DNA of 39,631 nucleotides. Origin: Treponema sp. GTDB lineage: Bacteria > Spirochaetota > Spirochaetia > Treponematales > Breznakiellaceae. The DNA is taken from NCBI GenBank assembly GCA_009782955.1, contig WRIB01000024.1, positions 1 to 39,631 of the forward strand, given 5' to 3'. The position numbers and the translations under genes are program-made. The notes below the pieces were generated by a model. It was not told where the DNA came from. It saw only the letters and a program-made list of their open reading frames with translations, and ran no database searches. Numbering within the stretch: the stretch's first letter is position 1; each line of letters starts with the position of its first letter. Below, piece by piece: positions 7,921 to 18,327 of this stretch.

Positions 7921-9881
7921 AGTTTTGCATACGATACAAGCGTTGCAATAAATTGATCGAAAGTTTTAATCTCTAAAATACTTTTCTGTTTCTTTTCTTC
8001 GGAAATTACTTCGGTTATAAAATCAAATATATCCTTAAAAAACAGGCTGTCACGAATATTTATTGCGAGCAGAAATACTATATTCACTTTTCTGTTGTTC
8101 CAGAGGATAGCATTTGGATGGAGTGAAACTGCAATGGCAGAATTAAGCGCACACATCTCAAATGGATGAGGTATAGCGATATTAAGATAAGCACTGGAGC
8201 TTACAAGTTCGCGTTCGAATATTTTCTTTTTAAACGATGAATCTACATAACCGCGTGATTCAAGAGTACCCGCAAGATTTTCGATAACGTCGCTTTGATT
8301 TTTTAGATCATCATTAACAAAAAACAGTTCTTCTTTAAACATTGACCGCAATTTGGATTCCACTCTTGATTTAATGCGGTCTTTAAGAACCTCTTCAATT
8401 TTTTTAGATACAGCCAACACATCCTTGTTGGTTAAATATGTTGAAATTTTAATACAGGGCTGTGCGGTTTCGGAAAAAAACGGGATGGTGGTAATAATCA
8501 AATCATAGCCGGAATAGGAATCAAGATCTTCATGTGACGATACAATGCCCGTAAGCAAAAGGCTGTTTTCAAAAGTGATCATCAATTTGTTTGCAAGATC
8601 AGATGAATCAAGAAAATATTGAGGATTAACAAGTACGGCTCTGACTTCATGTTTTATCACTTTACGCTCTTCTATTAAAACCCCCAGGTAAAGTGCAAGG
8701 TAAGAAATTTCATCCTCGGATAAAATAAAACCTGTTTCCTGTGTTATTATGTTGGCAATGAAAACAGAAACATCATAGATAAACGGATAAGAATTTTTTA
8801 TTTCCAGCATTTGCGGATTTCTGAGTACAATATTGTGCCGCAGCCGTACAAGCAGATTTTTTAAATGAAGCGAAAAACGAACAGTAAAATCCGAATTAAC
8901 GATGGAAATATTATAGGCTTCCTTTGTCTTTTCCTGCATCAATGACATAAGCCTTACAACATTATCGCCGACAAATTCGCTTAATTGATCAACATTTACA
9001 TCGTTTACGCTGTCGGAAACGGCACGGGTCATTACAAGCAGGGCAAAATGGTATATCTCGCTCTGTAAAAATTCTATACCAAAGCTTTTTTCAACCCGGC
9101 TGGTTAAGCCGGCAACAATATTACATATTTTTTCGCTTACCAGCGTTTTCCATTCAACTGGTTCGCTTTCGGATAATACACTGTACAGCCGTTTTCTCTC
9201 CATGGTAATTGCTATATGCAGCACAAGATTTAACAAAGAAAAATCGTCCATAAAATAATGATTTGCCCGCAAAGAATCGGAAATGATATCTTTAACGACA
9301 AGAAGATCGTAATTCGGAAGATAACTTTGCATCAGTTTGATGCTGAGAAAAGAATTTTCGGAATCTTCGTAAATAAGTTTACTTATCAGCTTTTTCTTGT
9401 TTGTTTCCGGACCTTCTATCGAAATCAGATTGTTCTTTGTTTTGATAACCAAATCAAAATCGGACAGCTCAGACTTTAGTTTGGGAAGTTCATTCACAAG
9501 GGTTATGGGAGATATACACATTTCTCCTGCAAGTGTATCCAGGTTACATTGGCCTTCTTCCAAAAACAGCTTGCGGAGAATATATCTTTTTCTGTCCTCC
9601 GAGCTTTGCGGTGCAGAAGGTAATTTCTTTTCTGAAATAACGTTTGCAAGCCTTTCCTTGTCACTTACAAAGAACCCTTTGCGGGAAGACTCAATTAAAC
9701 CGGGAGTCTGGTAGTTGATATCGCTTATATAACTTTTTATACTACGGACAGATATGTTAAGCAATGCAGACATGGAAAAAGAAGTAACCCACCCATCCTG
9801 GCTGCTAAGAAATTTTAATATTGTTAGTTCCTTGCTTTTTAACACCTGATTACCCTTGCCGGAAAACCAAACATTTTCCAT
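7917..9881 (-). CDS. BglG/LicR-type PTS transcriptional regulator
   Basis: This is a 654-aa multidomain PTS-controlled regulator, divergent from the PTS operon it probably controls. The order is N-terminal helix-turn-helix domains (TILKFLSSQDGWVTSFSMSALLNISVRSIKSYI, then a second around 80-140), PRD1 (LLNLVLHIAITMER and YHFALLVMTR), PRD2 (FSLHLKNLLVRLRHNI and EISYLALYLGVLIEE), an EIIB-like domain and a C-terminal mannitol/fructose-type EIIA domain with active His572 (NIAIPHP). Two phosphorylation sites look lost: the second PRD2 histidine is Tyr (ALYLG), and the EIIB-like loop (VLVNPQYFLDSS) has no cysteine. The architecture fits DNA-binding activators such as LicR and MtlR better than RNA-binding antiterminators. 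The start ATG 9881 has no clear Shine-Dalgarno. Confidence 0.88.
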   Translation of the reverse strand: MENVWFSGKGNQVLKSKELTILKFLSSQDGWVTSFSMSALLNISVRSIKSYISDINYQTPGLIESSRKGFFVSDKERLANVISEKKLPSAPQSSEDRKRYILRKLFLEEGQCNLDTLAGEMCISPITLVNELPKLKSELSDFDLVIKTKNNLISIEGPETNKKKLISKLIYEDSENSFLSIKLMQSYLPNYDLLVVKDIISDSLRANHYFMDDFSLLNLVLHIAITMERKRLYSVLSESEPVEWKTLVSEKICNIVAGLTSRVEKSFGIEFLQSEIYHFALLVMTRAVSDSVNDVNVDQLSEFVGDNVVRLMSLMQEKTKEAYNISIVNSDFTVRFSLHLKNLLVRLRHNIVLRNPQMLEIKNSYPFIYDVSVFIANIITQETGFILSEDEISYLALYLGVLIEERKVIKHEVRAVLVNPQYFLDSSDLANKLMITFENSLLLTGIVSSHEDLDSYSGYDLIITTIPFFSETAQPCIKISTYLTNKDVLAVSKKIEEVLKDRIKSRVESKLRSMFKEELFFVNDDLKNQSDVIENLAGTLESRGYVDSSFKKKIFERELVSSSAYLNIAIPHPFEMCALNSAIAVSLHPNAILWNNRKVNIVFLLAINIRDSLFFKDIFDFITEVISEEKKQKSILEIKTFDQFIATLVSYAKL

Positions 9882-10038
9882 ATGTACTATAACATGCGGA
9901 TTAACACAGTTTATACATTATAATCTGCACCATAAAAGTGCAAAACATGATATATAACCGATCCAATATGCATGCAATAATTTGAATAAATTCAGGCAAA
10001 TAGACAATTAACAAAATCCAATCAAGCGGAGGTTTTCC
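9882..10038. promoter_or_regulatory. Divergent control region of regulator and PTS operon
   Basis: This 157-bp AT-rich gap lies between two divergent starts. TATAGT (leftward) lies just before the regulator ATG. TATAAT is visible near 9920 together with a short inverted repeat TGCAC-N7-GTGCA, a candidate operator. A Shine-Dalgarno (GCGGAGG) precedes the EIIA start at 10039. I found no convincing antiterminator hairpin pair, which again favours a DNA-binding regulator. Confidence 0.45.
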
Positions 10039-10350
10039 ATGGACATAATCAGTGAATGTATGCAGATGACATCATTTGGAGGCGAAGCAAAAAGCCTGGC
10101 AATGCTTGCCATAGAGCAGGCCCGGAACGGCGATTTCGGACAAGCAGAAGAAAGCATAAGGAAATCCGCAGAATCGCTCAAAAAAAGTCATCAGGCGCAC
10201 ACAAATCTGTTGAGTTATGAGGCTGAGGAAGAGAACTTGCAGGTAACCCTTTTTATGGTTCATGCATCAGATCATCTTACATCAGCCAGCGTTATCCATT
10301 TGTTGGCGGAAGAATTGATTTATTTGCACAAAGGGGGAAAGCATGTATAA
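10039..10350 (+). CDS. PTS EIIA, lactose/cellobiose family
   Basis: This cytoplasmic phosphocarrier, 103 aa, takes the phosphate from HPr and passes it to EIIB. It is a three-helix protein of the EIIA-Lac/ChbA type. GGEAKSLAMLAIEQARNGDF is the first helix hallmark, HQAHTNLL the second. FMVHASDHLTSA carries the active histidine (His75) and the trimer-stabilising Asp78. It opens the PTS operon, with GGAGG in front, and overlaps the EIIB gene by 8 nt. The family serves beta-glucosides, cellobiose, chitobiose and lactose. Confidence 0.93.
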   Translation: MDIISECMQMTSFGGEAKSLAMLAIEQARNGDFGQAEESIRKSAESLKKSHQAHTNLLSYEAEEENLQVTLFMVHASDHLTSASVIHLLAEELIYLHKGGKHV

Positions 10351-10654
10351 AATTGCACTAATTTGCGAACACGGCGCCAGTACGGGTATTTGTGTGCGAA
10401 AAATGATTGAGGCATCTTCAAAACTGGGCATCGAAAGTGATATTGCAGCACATTCGGCGGCTAAACTGGAAAGTATTATAAACGATCTGGATTGTATACT
10501 GCTCGCGCCGCAGCTTGCATTCAAACTTGATCATTTTAAAAAAACATATCCTGAACACGTATCTAAAATGACCATTGTTAATTCCATGGATTTCGGCATG
10601 ATGGACGGTGAAAAAATTCTAAAGGAGGCAGTTGCCATGATAGAGAAAAAATGA
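10343..10654 (+). CDS. PTS EIIB, lactose/cellobiose family
   Basis: This 103-aa EIIB subunit receives phosphate from EIIA on a cysteine and gives it to the incoming sugar. The phosphorylatable residue is Cys8 in IALICEHGASTG, at the usual place of the P-loop-like turn. CILLAPQLAF in the middle is typical of the cellobiose/lichenan group. The loop after the active cysteine reads EHGAST instead of the common xxGMST. Its start lies inside the EIIA gene, so the two are translationally coupled. It is followed by EIIC after 68 nt. Confidence 0.92.
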   Translation: MYKIALICEHGASTGICVRKMIEASSKLGIESDIAAHSAAKLESIINDLDCILLAPQLAFKLDHFKKTYPEHVSKMTIVNSMDFGMMDGEKILKEAVAMIEKK

Positions 10655-10722
10655 AACTCTGTCTCTCTTGAAATGACGGAGCCTTGCTGCTCCGGAAAAA
10701 ACAAAAATATTTGGAGGATATT

Positions 10723-11985
10723 ATGGACAAAATTATGGTTTATCTGCAAAAAGTGTTAACACCTATGGCTAATAAAATCTCAGGCAATAAATTCATGGTG
10801 TCTCTGGCTCAGACTTTTCAGTTGTTGCTGCCAATTATAATGATCGGTTCGTTTGCCTGTTTGGGAGCGTTTTTGGATATCCCTGCATGGCAGGCATTTG
10901 TTACTTCTACCGGATTGCAGTTTATTTTTATGACAATCCAATCCCTGACACTCAGCATTATTGCATTGTATGTCGTGGTTGTCCTGCCGTACCAGTATGC
11001 GCAGAAACTCGGGATAAATCCGGTATCTGCGTCAATTATTTCGCTGATGGCTTTTTTAATAGTAACTCCCCACGATCTTTACACGGCAATACCAACGCAA
11101 TGGCTTGGATATACCGGTCTGTTCGGCGCGATGATTGTTTCCGGTCTTGTTCCGCAATTTATCAGATTTCTGATCAACAAAAAAATATATGTGCATATGC
11201 CAAAAGGCGTGCCTCCCATTGTTGAAGATTCTTTTGCTTCACTGGTGCCCTCTCTGTTCACCTTGATCATCGCGGTTATTGTTTCCCGGATTTTTGCCAG
11301 TACAAGTTTCGGAAGCTTCCATAACGTAATTTATACAGTAATACAGACTCCGCTCAAGAGCTTCGGATTATCGTTACCGGCCTACCTTACCATGCAGATT
11401 CTGTGTACATTGCTGATGTTCTGCGGTATCCACGGCAACACGGTGTTTGCTACATTCTTCCCGATTACCATGGCGGCAAGCGCAGAAAATCTCGCCGCTC
11501 TTGCAGCAGGGCAGCCACTTCCGAATATTATAACAGGTTCGTTTTCCGTATTCTGCCAACCCGGCGGTATCGGCGCTACTTTTGGCCTGGCATTTCTGTT
11601 AATGTTCCTGGCAAAATCTAAACGCCTGAAAACTTTGGGTAAACTCTCAATACTTCCTGCAATATTCGGTATCAACGAGCCTTTGATTTTTGGTATTCCG
11701 ATCCTGCTTAACCCTCTGCTCTTTATCCCCTATGTATTAAGCCCTATAGTTTGTACTGTGGTCAGCTACCTTTCCATAGCGATAGGAATTGTTCCAAGAT
11801 TGTCGGGGACAGAGGTTAACTGGACTATGCCGCAGTTTGTTTCCGGATTTTTGGCTCAGGGCCCGCAGGCAATGATATTACAAATAGTGTTGGTTGCCAT
11901 AACAACATTAATATGGTTCCCCTTCTTCAAAATGGTAGACAAACAAATCTCTGCCGAAGAAACCGAAACCAAAGACGAATCATAA
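10723..11985 (+). CDS. PTS EIIC, lactose/cellobiose family permease
   Basis: This is the membrane channel of the PTS, 420 aa with about ten hydrophobic segments. It moves the glycoside inward while EIIB phosphorylates it. Family marks are the amphipathic start (VYLQKVLTPMANKISGNKFMVSLAQTFQLLLPIIMIGSF), MPKGVPPIVEDSFASLVP, CGIHGNTV, and GINEPLIFGIPILLNPLLFIPY, the conserved substrate-binding glutamate loop. ATG 10723 is preceded by TTGGAGG at good spacing; a frame extension to 10684 lacks support. Downstream there is an intergenic hairpin before the next gene. Confidence 0.93.
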   Translation: MDKIMVYLQKVLTPMANKISGNKFMVSLAQTFQLLLPIIMIGSFACLGAFLDIPAWQAFVTSTGLQFIFMTIQSLTLSIIALYVVVVLPYQYAQKLGINPVSASIISLMAFLIVTPHDLYTAIPTQWLGYTGLFGAMIVSGLVPQFIRFLINKKIYVHMPKGVPPIVEDSFASLVPSLFTLIIAVIVSRIFASTSFGSFHNVIYTVIQTPLKSFGLSLPAYLTMQILCTLLMFCGIHGNTVFATFFPITMAASAENLAALAAGQPLPNIITGSFSVFCQPGGIGATFGLAFLLMFLAKSKRLKTLGKLSILPAIFGINEPLIFGIPILLNPLLFIPYVLSPIVCTVVSYLSIAIGIVPRLSGTEVNWTMPQFVSGFLAQGPQAMILQIVLVAITTLIWFPFFKMVDKQISAEETETKDES

Positions 11986-11993
11986 AACCTAAA

Positions 11994-12018
11994 AGGGGAA
12001 TAGCATTGGCATTCCCCT
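11994..12018 (+). other. Intercistronic hairpin in the PTS operon
   Basis: AGGGGAAT and ATTCCCCT form an 8-bp stem, extended by a GC pair step across a bulged A, between EIIC and the flavoprotein gene. It has no T run, so it is more likely an mRNA stabiliser or processing site than a terminator. It could set different amounts of transport and enzyme mRNA. Confidence 0.5.
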
Positions 12019-12046
12019 AAAAACAAACATTGCGGAGGGTGGAAGC

Positions 12047-13936
12047 ATGCAGTTCAGAAATTTGTTCAGTCCCATAAAAATAAACGGGATGATATCACGT
12101 AACAGGATTGTAGCTTCCCCCATAGGTAATGTTTTTGAAGAGAAAGCTCTGGGCGGCGCCGGTATCGTTATTTGCGGACATACAATTGTCGATCCCGGCC
12201 GCTCAAGCTTTGCCTCGCCGGATGAACCGTATATATTCAGCAAATATTCGGTAGAAGAAGCCCGTTCCAGAATACGCAAATGCCGCCAGTCTGGTGCAAG
12301 ATCCTCAATAGAATTGTTCCATGCCGGTCAGTATGCGCGTGTTAAGGATTATGCAATCGGGTCCATGGGATTTATCCGTGAAGACGGCGTAGAAGTGAAA
12401 GCAATGACCCCCGAAATGATGGAAGAAGTTGCGGATTGCTTTGCTGTTGCGGCAAAAGATGCCAGGGATCTCGGATTCGACATGATTTTTATGCATTTCG
12501 GGCACGGCTGGCTCGCTCCGCAATTTTTATCACCGTTGTTTAATCAGCGCACAGACGAGTATGGCGGCTGTTTCGAAAACCGCGCAAAATTCCCGAAGCG
12601 TATCCTGGAAAAAGTCAGACAGGCAGTGGGAAAGGACTACCCAATTGATATGCGTATCAGTGCTGTCGAATGGGTCGAAAACTCCATTGAGTTTGAAGAT
12701 ACATTGCAATTCATAAAACTTGTAGAACCGCTTATCGACACAGTACAGATTTCGGCAGGACTCGATATAAACCATGAAGGCAATGTTCACATGACAACAA
12801 CCAATTTTAAAGGCCACATGGTAAACGCGAAATATGCGGAAATTGTAAAGAAAAACGTAAGTATCCCGGTATCTGTTGTCGGTGCGGTAATGAATCCATT
12901 CGAGGCCGAAGAATTGATTATTTCGGGCAAGGTCGATCTGGTTGCTTTTGGCAGAAGTTTCATAGCCGATCCCGACTGGCCGAATAAAGCAAAGGACGGG
13001 CTTGCAGAAGACATAGTCCCCTGCATTCGCTGTATGCAATGCTACCACATATCGACCAACCGGAGGAATGTAGGCTGTTCAGTAAATCCAAGATATACAA
13101 ATGAAGGTTTTATTTCAAAGACACCCGAAAAAGCGGAAACCAAAAAGAAAATTATTATAATCGGCGCAGGCCCTGCGGGAATTATTGCCGCACTTACCTG
13201 TAAAAAACGGGATCACAATGTGATCCTTTTTGAAAAAGAAGATAAACCCGGCGGACTTTTACGCAGCATAGCCCGGGAGTATTATAAAAAAGATATTAGA
13301 AATTATTTGCACTACCTGACCAGGCAGTTGGAAAAATCCGGCGCCGACATCCGGTACAATACTGCGGCAACACCCGAGATGGTAAAAGAATTGCAGCCGG
13401 ATGCGATTTTTGTGGCTGTCGGTGCCAAGCCGCTTACACCGGAAATAAAGGGTATTGAAAACAGTAATGTAATCGGTTTCCTTGAAGCAATGCAAAACGA
13501 AAATTGCACGGGAGAAAATATTGCAGTAATTGGCGGCGGCACAATCGGCGCCGAGATTGCCCTGGAACTTGCAGAACTGAAAGGTAAAAACGTTACCATT
13601 GTCGAAATGACCAATGAAATCGCAGCACAGGGCAATATGCTTTACAGGATCGCACTGAGACAGAAAATGGATGCAACAAAAAGTTTAACCAGACTAACGG
13701 AAACAACATGCAAGGAAATAAGTTCCGGCAGTGTAACAGTAGTATCTAAAGACGGCAAGGAAAAATCATTAAAGGCCGATACCGTTATTATTGCAGTTGG
13801 TGTAAAAGAAGACAGAACCTTTGCCGATAGTTTTTACGGCATAGTACCGGATACATTTATTATCGGCGATTGCGAACGGCCGGGAAAGATCATGGAGGCT
13901 GTTTTTGACGGATACGCAATCGCATCGCGTATCTAG
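12047..13936 (+). CDS. OYE/2,4-dienoyl-CoA-reductase-like flavoprotein
   Basis: This is a 629-aa reductase of the FadH/BaiCD group. Residues ~1-320 form the FMN-binding Old-Yellow-Enzyme barrel (ELFHAGQYA, GWLAPQFLSPLFNQRTDEYGG, LVAFGRSFIADPDWP). A [4Fe-4S] cluster follows: Cys326, Cys329, Cys332 and Cys344. The C-terminal half has FAD and NAD(P) folds (IIIIGAGPAGIIAAL and IAVIGGGTIGAEIALE). Such enzymes reduce C=C bonds conjugated to a carbonyl using NAD(P)H through FAD, cluster and FMN. The family also includes bile-acid and phenolic-acid enoate reductases. Its place between PTS permease and phospho-glucosidase suggests it acts on the aglycone released from the imported glycoside. The true substrate is unknown. 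ATG 12047 has GGAGG in front. Confidence 0.88.
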   Translation: MQFRNLFSPIKINGMISRNRIVASPIGNVFEEKALGGAGIVICGHTIVDPGRSSFASPDEPYIFSKYSVEEARSRIRKCRQSGARSSIELFHAGQYARVKDYAIGSMGFIREDGVEVKAMTPEMMEEVADCFAVAAKDARDLGFDMIFMHFGHGWLAPQFLSPLFNQRTDEYGGCFENRAKFPKRILEKVRQAVGKDYPIDMRISAVEWVENSIEFEDTLQFIKLVEPLIDTVQISAGLDINHEGNVHMTTTNFKGHMVNAKYAEIVKKNVSIPVSVVGAVMNPFEAEELIISGKVDLVAFGRSFIADPDWPNKAKDGLAEDIVPCIRCMQCYHISTNRRNVGCSVNPRYTNEGFISKTPEKAETKKKIIIIGAGPAGIIAALTCKKRDHNVILFEKEDKPGGLLRSIAREYYKKDIRNYLHYLTRQLEKSGADIRYNTAATPEMVKELQPDAIFVAVGAKPLTPEIKGIENSNVIGFLEAMQNENCTGENIAVIGGGTIGAEIALELAELKGKNVTIVEMTNEIAAQGNMLYRIALRQKMDATKSLTRLTETTCKEISSGSVTVVSKDGKEKSLKADTVIIAVGVKEDRTFADSFYGIVPDTFIIGDCERPGKIMEAVFDGYAIASRI

Positions 13937-15361
<1,425 letters not shown>

Positions 15362-15382
15362 AAATAAATAAAGGGAAGCATT

Positions 15383-15667
15383 ATGTACACCGAAACAACA
15401 AAAGTAATTAATCAATTAGGGTTGCATGCACGGCCTGCTTCCAATCTGGCATTAAAAGCAAAAGAGTTCAGTTCCGCAATTATGATTAAAAACCTAAGCA
15501 ATCCAAACGCAAAACCCATAGCCTTAAGCGCCAGGACATTTATGAAAATCCTGGCCGCCTCAATTAAGATGGGATGCATGGTTGAAATATCAGCCAACGG
15601 CGAAGATGAACAGCAAGCAGTAAAAGAAGTAGTAAAACTTTTTGAATCAGGATTCTCAGAAAAATAA
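15383..15667 (+). CDS. HPr-family phosphocarrier encoded in the PTS operon
   Basis: This 94-aa HPr-like protein carries phosphate from enzyme I to EIIA. The active site is intact (GLHARPAS, His16). The regulatory-serine region reads ARTFMKILAASIKMG where typical HPr has KSIMGVMSLGIKKG, so the position of Ser46 is Thr. The loop before it (NPNAKPIALS) is slightly longer than normal. It is the last gene of the PTS operon, 21 nt after the glucosidase, with AAGGGAAGC in front. This looks like a dedicated carrier for this transporter, not the general ptsH. No enzyme I gene is in the window. Confidence 0.92.
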   Translation: MYTETTKVINQLGLHARPASNLALKAKEFSSAIMIKNLSNPNAKPIALSARTFMKILAASIKMGCMVEISANGEDEQQAVKEVVKLFESGFSEK

Positions 15668-15722
15668 TCAAAACTGAAGTTATAATAAAGCACAATTTTA
15701 TACAAAATAATTCTCTGTCATA

Positions 15723-15770
15723 TTGACAATTTTTCAGAATAAATGTATGTTAACGACCGGTCGGTAACAT
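15723..15770 (+). promoter_or_regulatory. Efflux-operon promoter with operator O2
   Basis: TTGACA (15723-15728), a 17-nt spacer and TATGTT (15746-15751) are followed by the same 24-bp palindrome as O1 (15747-15770). Here the symmetry extends by two more bases on each side. Promoter geometry and operator position match those of the tetR gene, so the two units should be repressed together and induced by the same ligand. The leader to ATG 15834 is about 75 nt. Confidence 0.85.
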
Positions 15771-15833
15771 ACAGCCGATCATTACATTTTTTTGGGTTTT
15801 TGTTTAGAATTTTGCAAGAACCGGAGTTTAATT

Positions 15834-17255
15834 ATGAATAAATTATTAGCAATATACCTGCTTTTTTTATCAATTACTTGCTTTGCACAGCAAGGGGCAG
15901 GAAATCAGCCCATGGCTGTTTCGCAGCCAACAGCTGATAGTTTGCCAAAATCCCCCGCCATCCCCATAATACCGGACAAGGCTGTGGAAATGGCTATAGA
16001 AAACAACCTTAGCCTTCAGCAAACCATATTAACCAACGAAGCAAAACGCCGCGCCGGTCAAACACCCTGGAATGTATTCATTCCTACCATAGAAGTGTCC
16101 GGCACTCTGGGGCGGCTTAATAAAGAACCGGAAGGGACTTCAATACCATTCCCGCCACCTATTGGTCCGGTCACAATTCCCGGTGGTCCTCAGTGGGTAC
16201 TTTCCGGATCACTTCAACTTTCTCTGACCCTTAATATCGGGACTTTTGTTGGGATGAAACAAACTATAGAAGAGTATCAAGCAGGAAAAATCACCATAGA
16301 AAAAGCAAAACTCCAGTTGGAACGAGATGTCCGTAAGGCGTATTATCAATTGCTTTTGGTAAAGGAACAAGTCGCACTGCTCCAGGGAAGTTATGAAAAT
16401 GCGAACAGGCAGGTTGCAATGGCCCAGGCGAATTACCGGGGCGGGCTGATACCCGAAGTAAACCTCCTGCAAGTACAGGTAGCACGGGAAAACTTAAAGC
16501 CTCAAATCGATGAAGCAGAGAATGCTTATCGTATGTTAATGGCGTCTTTTGCCATGTTCCTTGGTCTGCCCTACGATGCGGAATTTGAATTGGTTCCTCT
16601 TCCGGGAGACGTAGAATTTATTGTACTGGAAGCACAGGATCTTATTTCCCGGGCAGCGTCAAATAAACCGGAAGTAGAAGAGCTAAGACGAAATCTTGCG
16701 GCCTTAAAAGCGCAAAAAACAGCTCTATTTTACAATCTCTATACTCCCAGTCTGATTTTTGGCTTTAACATGGATCCCACGTTCATGGGAGATCCAATGA
16801 AAGACAGTTGGTTCAACGGTGATTCCTGGCAGCAAAGGTCAGGAATGTTCAGAATTACCCTTGGCTGGCGGCTAAACGCATTTATTCCCTTTACCAGAGA
16901 ATATCAAAGTTACCAGGCTATGAAAGATGCAGTAAAAGCAATGGAACTGGGCATGAGCCAGGCGGTACAGGGAACCGAGATGGAAGCATACAACATCATT
17001 ATGCAGCTGGAAAAAACCAGAACCACCGCAGAAGCGCAGCGTATGACGGTGAATTTGGCCGCAAGAACTTTACAGCTTTCAGAAACTGCCTACCGGAACG
17101 GTCTTAAAACATATTTGGAAGTGCAAAACGACGAACTGGCCCTGCGTCAGGCGCGACTTGGAACTCTTCAGCAGAATTATAACTATTTAATGAGTTTACT
17201 TGATCTTGAATACGCAATAGGCGTTCCCTTCGGAACTCTGAGCGGGAGGAATTAA
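15834..17255 (+). CDS. TolC-family outer membrane efflux protein
   Basis: This is the outer-membrane exit duct of a tripartite efflux pump, 473 aa. The N-terminal signal peptide runs through LLAIYLLFLSITCFAQQ. The mature part shows the two internal repeats of TolC-type proteins, each with long heptad-like helices (KAKLQLERDVRKAYYQLLLVKEQVALLQGSYENANRQVAMAQANYRGG and the matching EMEAYNIIMQLEKTRTTAEAQRMTVNLAARTLQLSETAYRNG) and strand segments between. I chose ATG 15834 because GGAG lies 8 nt before it and a proper signal peptide begins there. It is the first gene of the operon under operator O2, with 1 nt between its stop and the adaptor ATG. Confidence 0.9.
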   Translation: MNKLLAIYLLFLSITCFAQQGAGNQPMAVSQPTADSLPKSPAIPIIPDKAVEMAIENNLSLQQTILTNEAKRRAGQTPWNVFIPTIEVSGTLGRLNKEPEGTSIPFPPPIGPVTIPGGPQWVLSGSLQLSLTLNIGTFVGMKQTIEEYQAGKITIEKAKLQLERDVRKAYYQLLLVKEQVALLQGSYENANRQVAMAQANYRGGLIPEVNLLQVQVARENLKPQIDEAENAYRMLMASFAMFLGLPYDAEFELVPLPGDVEFIVLEAQDLISRAASNKPEVEELRRNLAALKAQKTALFYNLYTPSLIFGFNMDPTFMGDPMKDSWFNGDSWQQRSGMFRITLGWRLNAFIPFTREYQSYQAMKDAVKAMELGMSQAVQGTEMEAYNIIMQLEKTRTTAEAQRMTVNLAARTLQLSETAYRNGLKTYLEVQNDELALRQARLGTLQQNYNYLMSLLDLEYAIGVPFGTLSGRN

Positions 17256-17256
17256 T

Positions 17257-18318
17257 ATGAAGCACAACAATCGATCAAACGTAATTTTACGAAACATTTT
17301 GTTCGCCTTTGCCGTACTGTCAATAGCTTTTCTTTTTACCGGCTGCGGGAATAAAGGAGACTCAGGAGGTCCCGGAAGCGATGTACCGGTATTTGCCGTC
17401 AATACGTCAACAGCCACCCAGGGTCAGATCTGGGATTATATAGCCCTTTCGGGAGACATTATTGCTGGTTCAACCGTAGATGTTTTTTCAGATGTAGCGG
17501 GCAGGGTAACCCGCGTCTATGTCGAAATGGGCAGCCGTGTAGACCGCGGTTCACCCATTGCGGCGGTGGATCCCAGTAAGCCGGGAATGAACTTTATTCC
17601 CGGCGTTGCAAATGCACCCATAGCCGGAATAGTGGTTGCCTTGCCTGCCCAGGTAGGCGCTACAGTAAGCCAGGCAGTACCGCTTGCCCGTATTTCCGGT
17701 ACCAATGCCCTGGAAATAAAGGTTCATGTAGCAGAACGTTTTATCTCCAAAATAGCAATGAATCAATCCTGCGAAATTACCCTGGACGCCTGGCCGGGCG
17801 AAGTATTCAGGGGAACGGTTACAGAAATAAGTCCTGTAGTAGATCCTGCTTCGAGAACCATGGAAGTAAAAGTGAATGTAACAAACCAGGGAGACAAACT
17901 TAAAGAAGGAATGTTTGCCAAGGTTAAATTGATTACCGAACAAAAAGAAAGCATTGTTAAGATTCCCGCTTCCGCCCTGATACAGCGTTTTGGTGAAAAC
18001 TATGTGTTTGTAGTAGTGGAAGAAGCAACCGCTGAAACGCCAAACACAGAACAAGCACCGGAAAAAAAGGGATTTTTTGCGTCGATTTTTGGCAGAAAGA
18101 AAAAGGATAATACCGATGATGCGCCTGTTGTACCAGCCAAACACTATATTGCAATAAAACGCATCGTTACACCGGGCATTTTAATTGATGGTGTACTGGA
18201 AATAACTGCTGGCTTAAAACCCAATGAAGAATTCATTGTCAAAGGTCAAACCCTCCTGAACGACGGCGCCCGTGTTAATGTGATCGAAAGGGTAACACCC
18301 CTGAGTTCGGAACGTTAG
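17257..18318 (+). CDS. RND periplasmic adaptor lipoprotein, hairpin-less
   Basis: This membrane-fusion protein, 353 aa, links the RND pump and the TolC duct. The signal peptide ends in a lipobox LFTGC, with Cys30 as the lipidated residue. The two halves of the lipoyl domain (VFSDVAGRVTRVYVEMGSRVDRGSPIAAVD and PIAGIVVALPAQVGATVSQAVPLARI) are joined by only ~20 residues. The coiled-coil hairpin that normally separates them is therefore missing, as described for Borrelia BesA. The beta-barrel and membrane-proximal domains follow (EVFRGTVTEISPVVDPASRTMEVKV). A charged low-complexity insert (around 250-290, with KKGFFASIFGRKKKDNTDD) interrupts the last domain, which is unusual. Confidence 0.9.
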   Translation: MKHNNRSNVILRNILFAFAVLSIAFLFTGCGNKGDSGGPGSDVPVFAVNTSTATQGQIWDYIALSGDIIAGSTVDVFSDVAGRVTRVYVEMGSRVDRGSPIAAVDPSKPGMNFIPGVANAPIAGIVVALPAQVGATVSQAVPLARISGTNALEIKVHVAERFISKIAMNQSCEITLDAWPGEVFRGTVTEISPVVDPASRTMEVKVNVTNQGDKLKEGMFAKVKLITEQKESIVKIPASALIQRFGENYVFVVVEEATAETPNTEQAPEKKGFFASIFGRKKKDNTDDAPVVPAKHYIAIKRIVTPGILIDGVLEITAGLKPNEEFIVKGQTLLNDGARVNVIERVTPLSSER

Positions 18319-18327
18319 GAGGCCGGT

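Noticed and set aside
9882-10038. A ribonucleic antiterminator site for the BglG-type regulator
   Set aside because: No hairpin overlapping a rightward terminator is present, and the regulator's architecture fits DNA binding.
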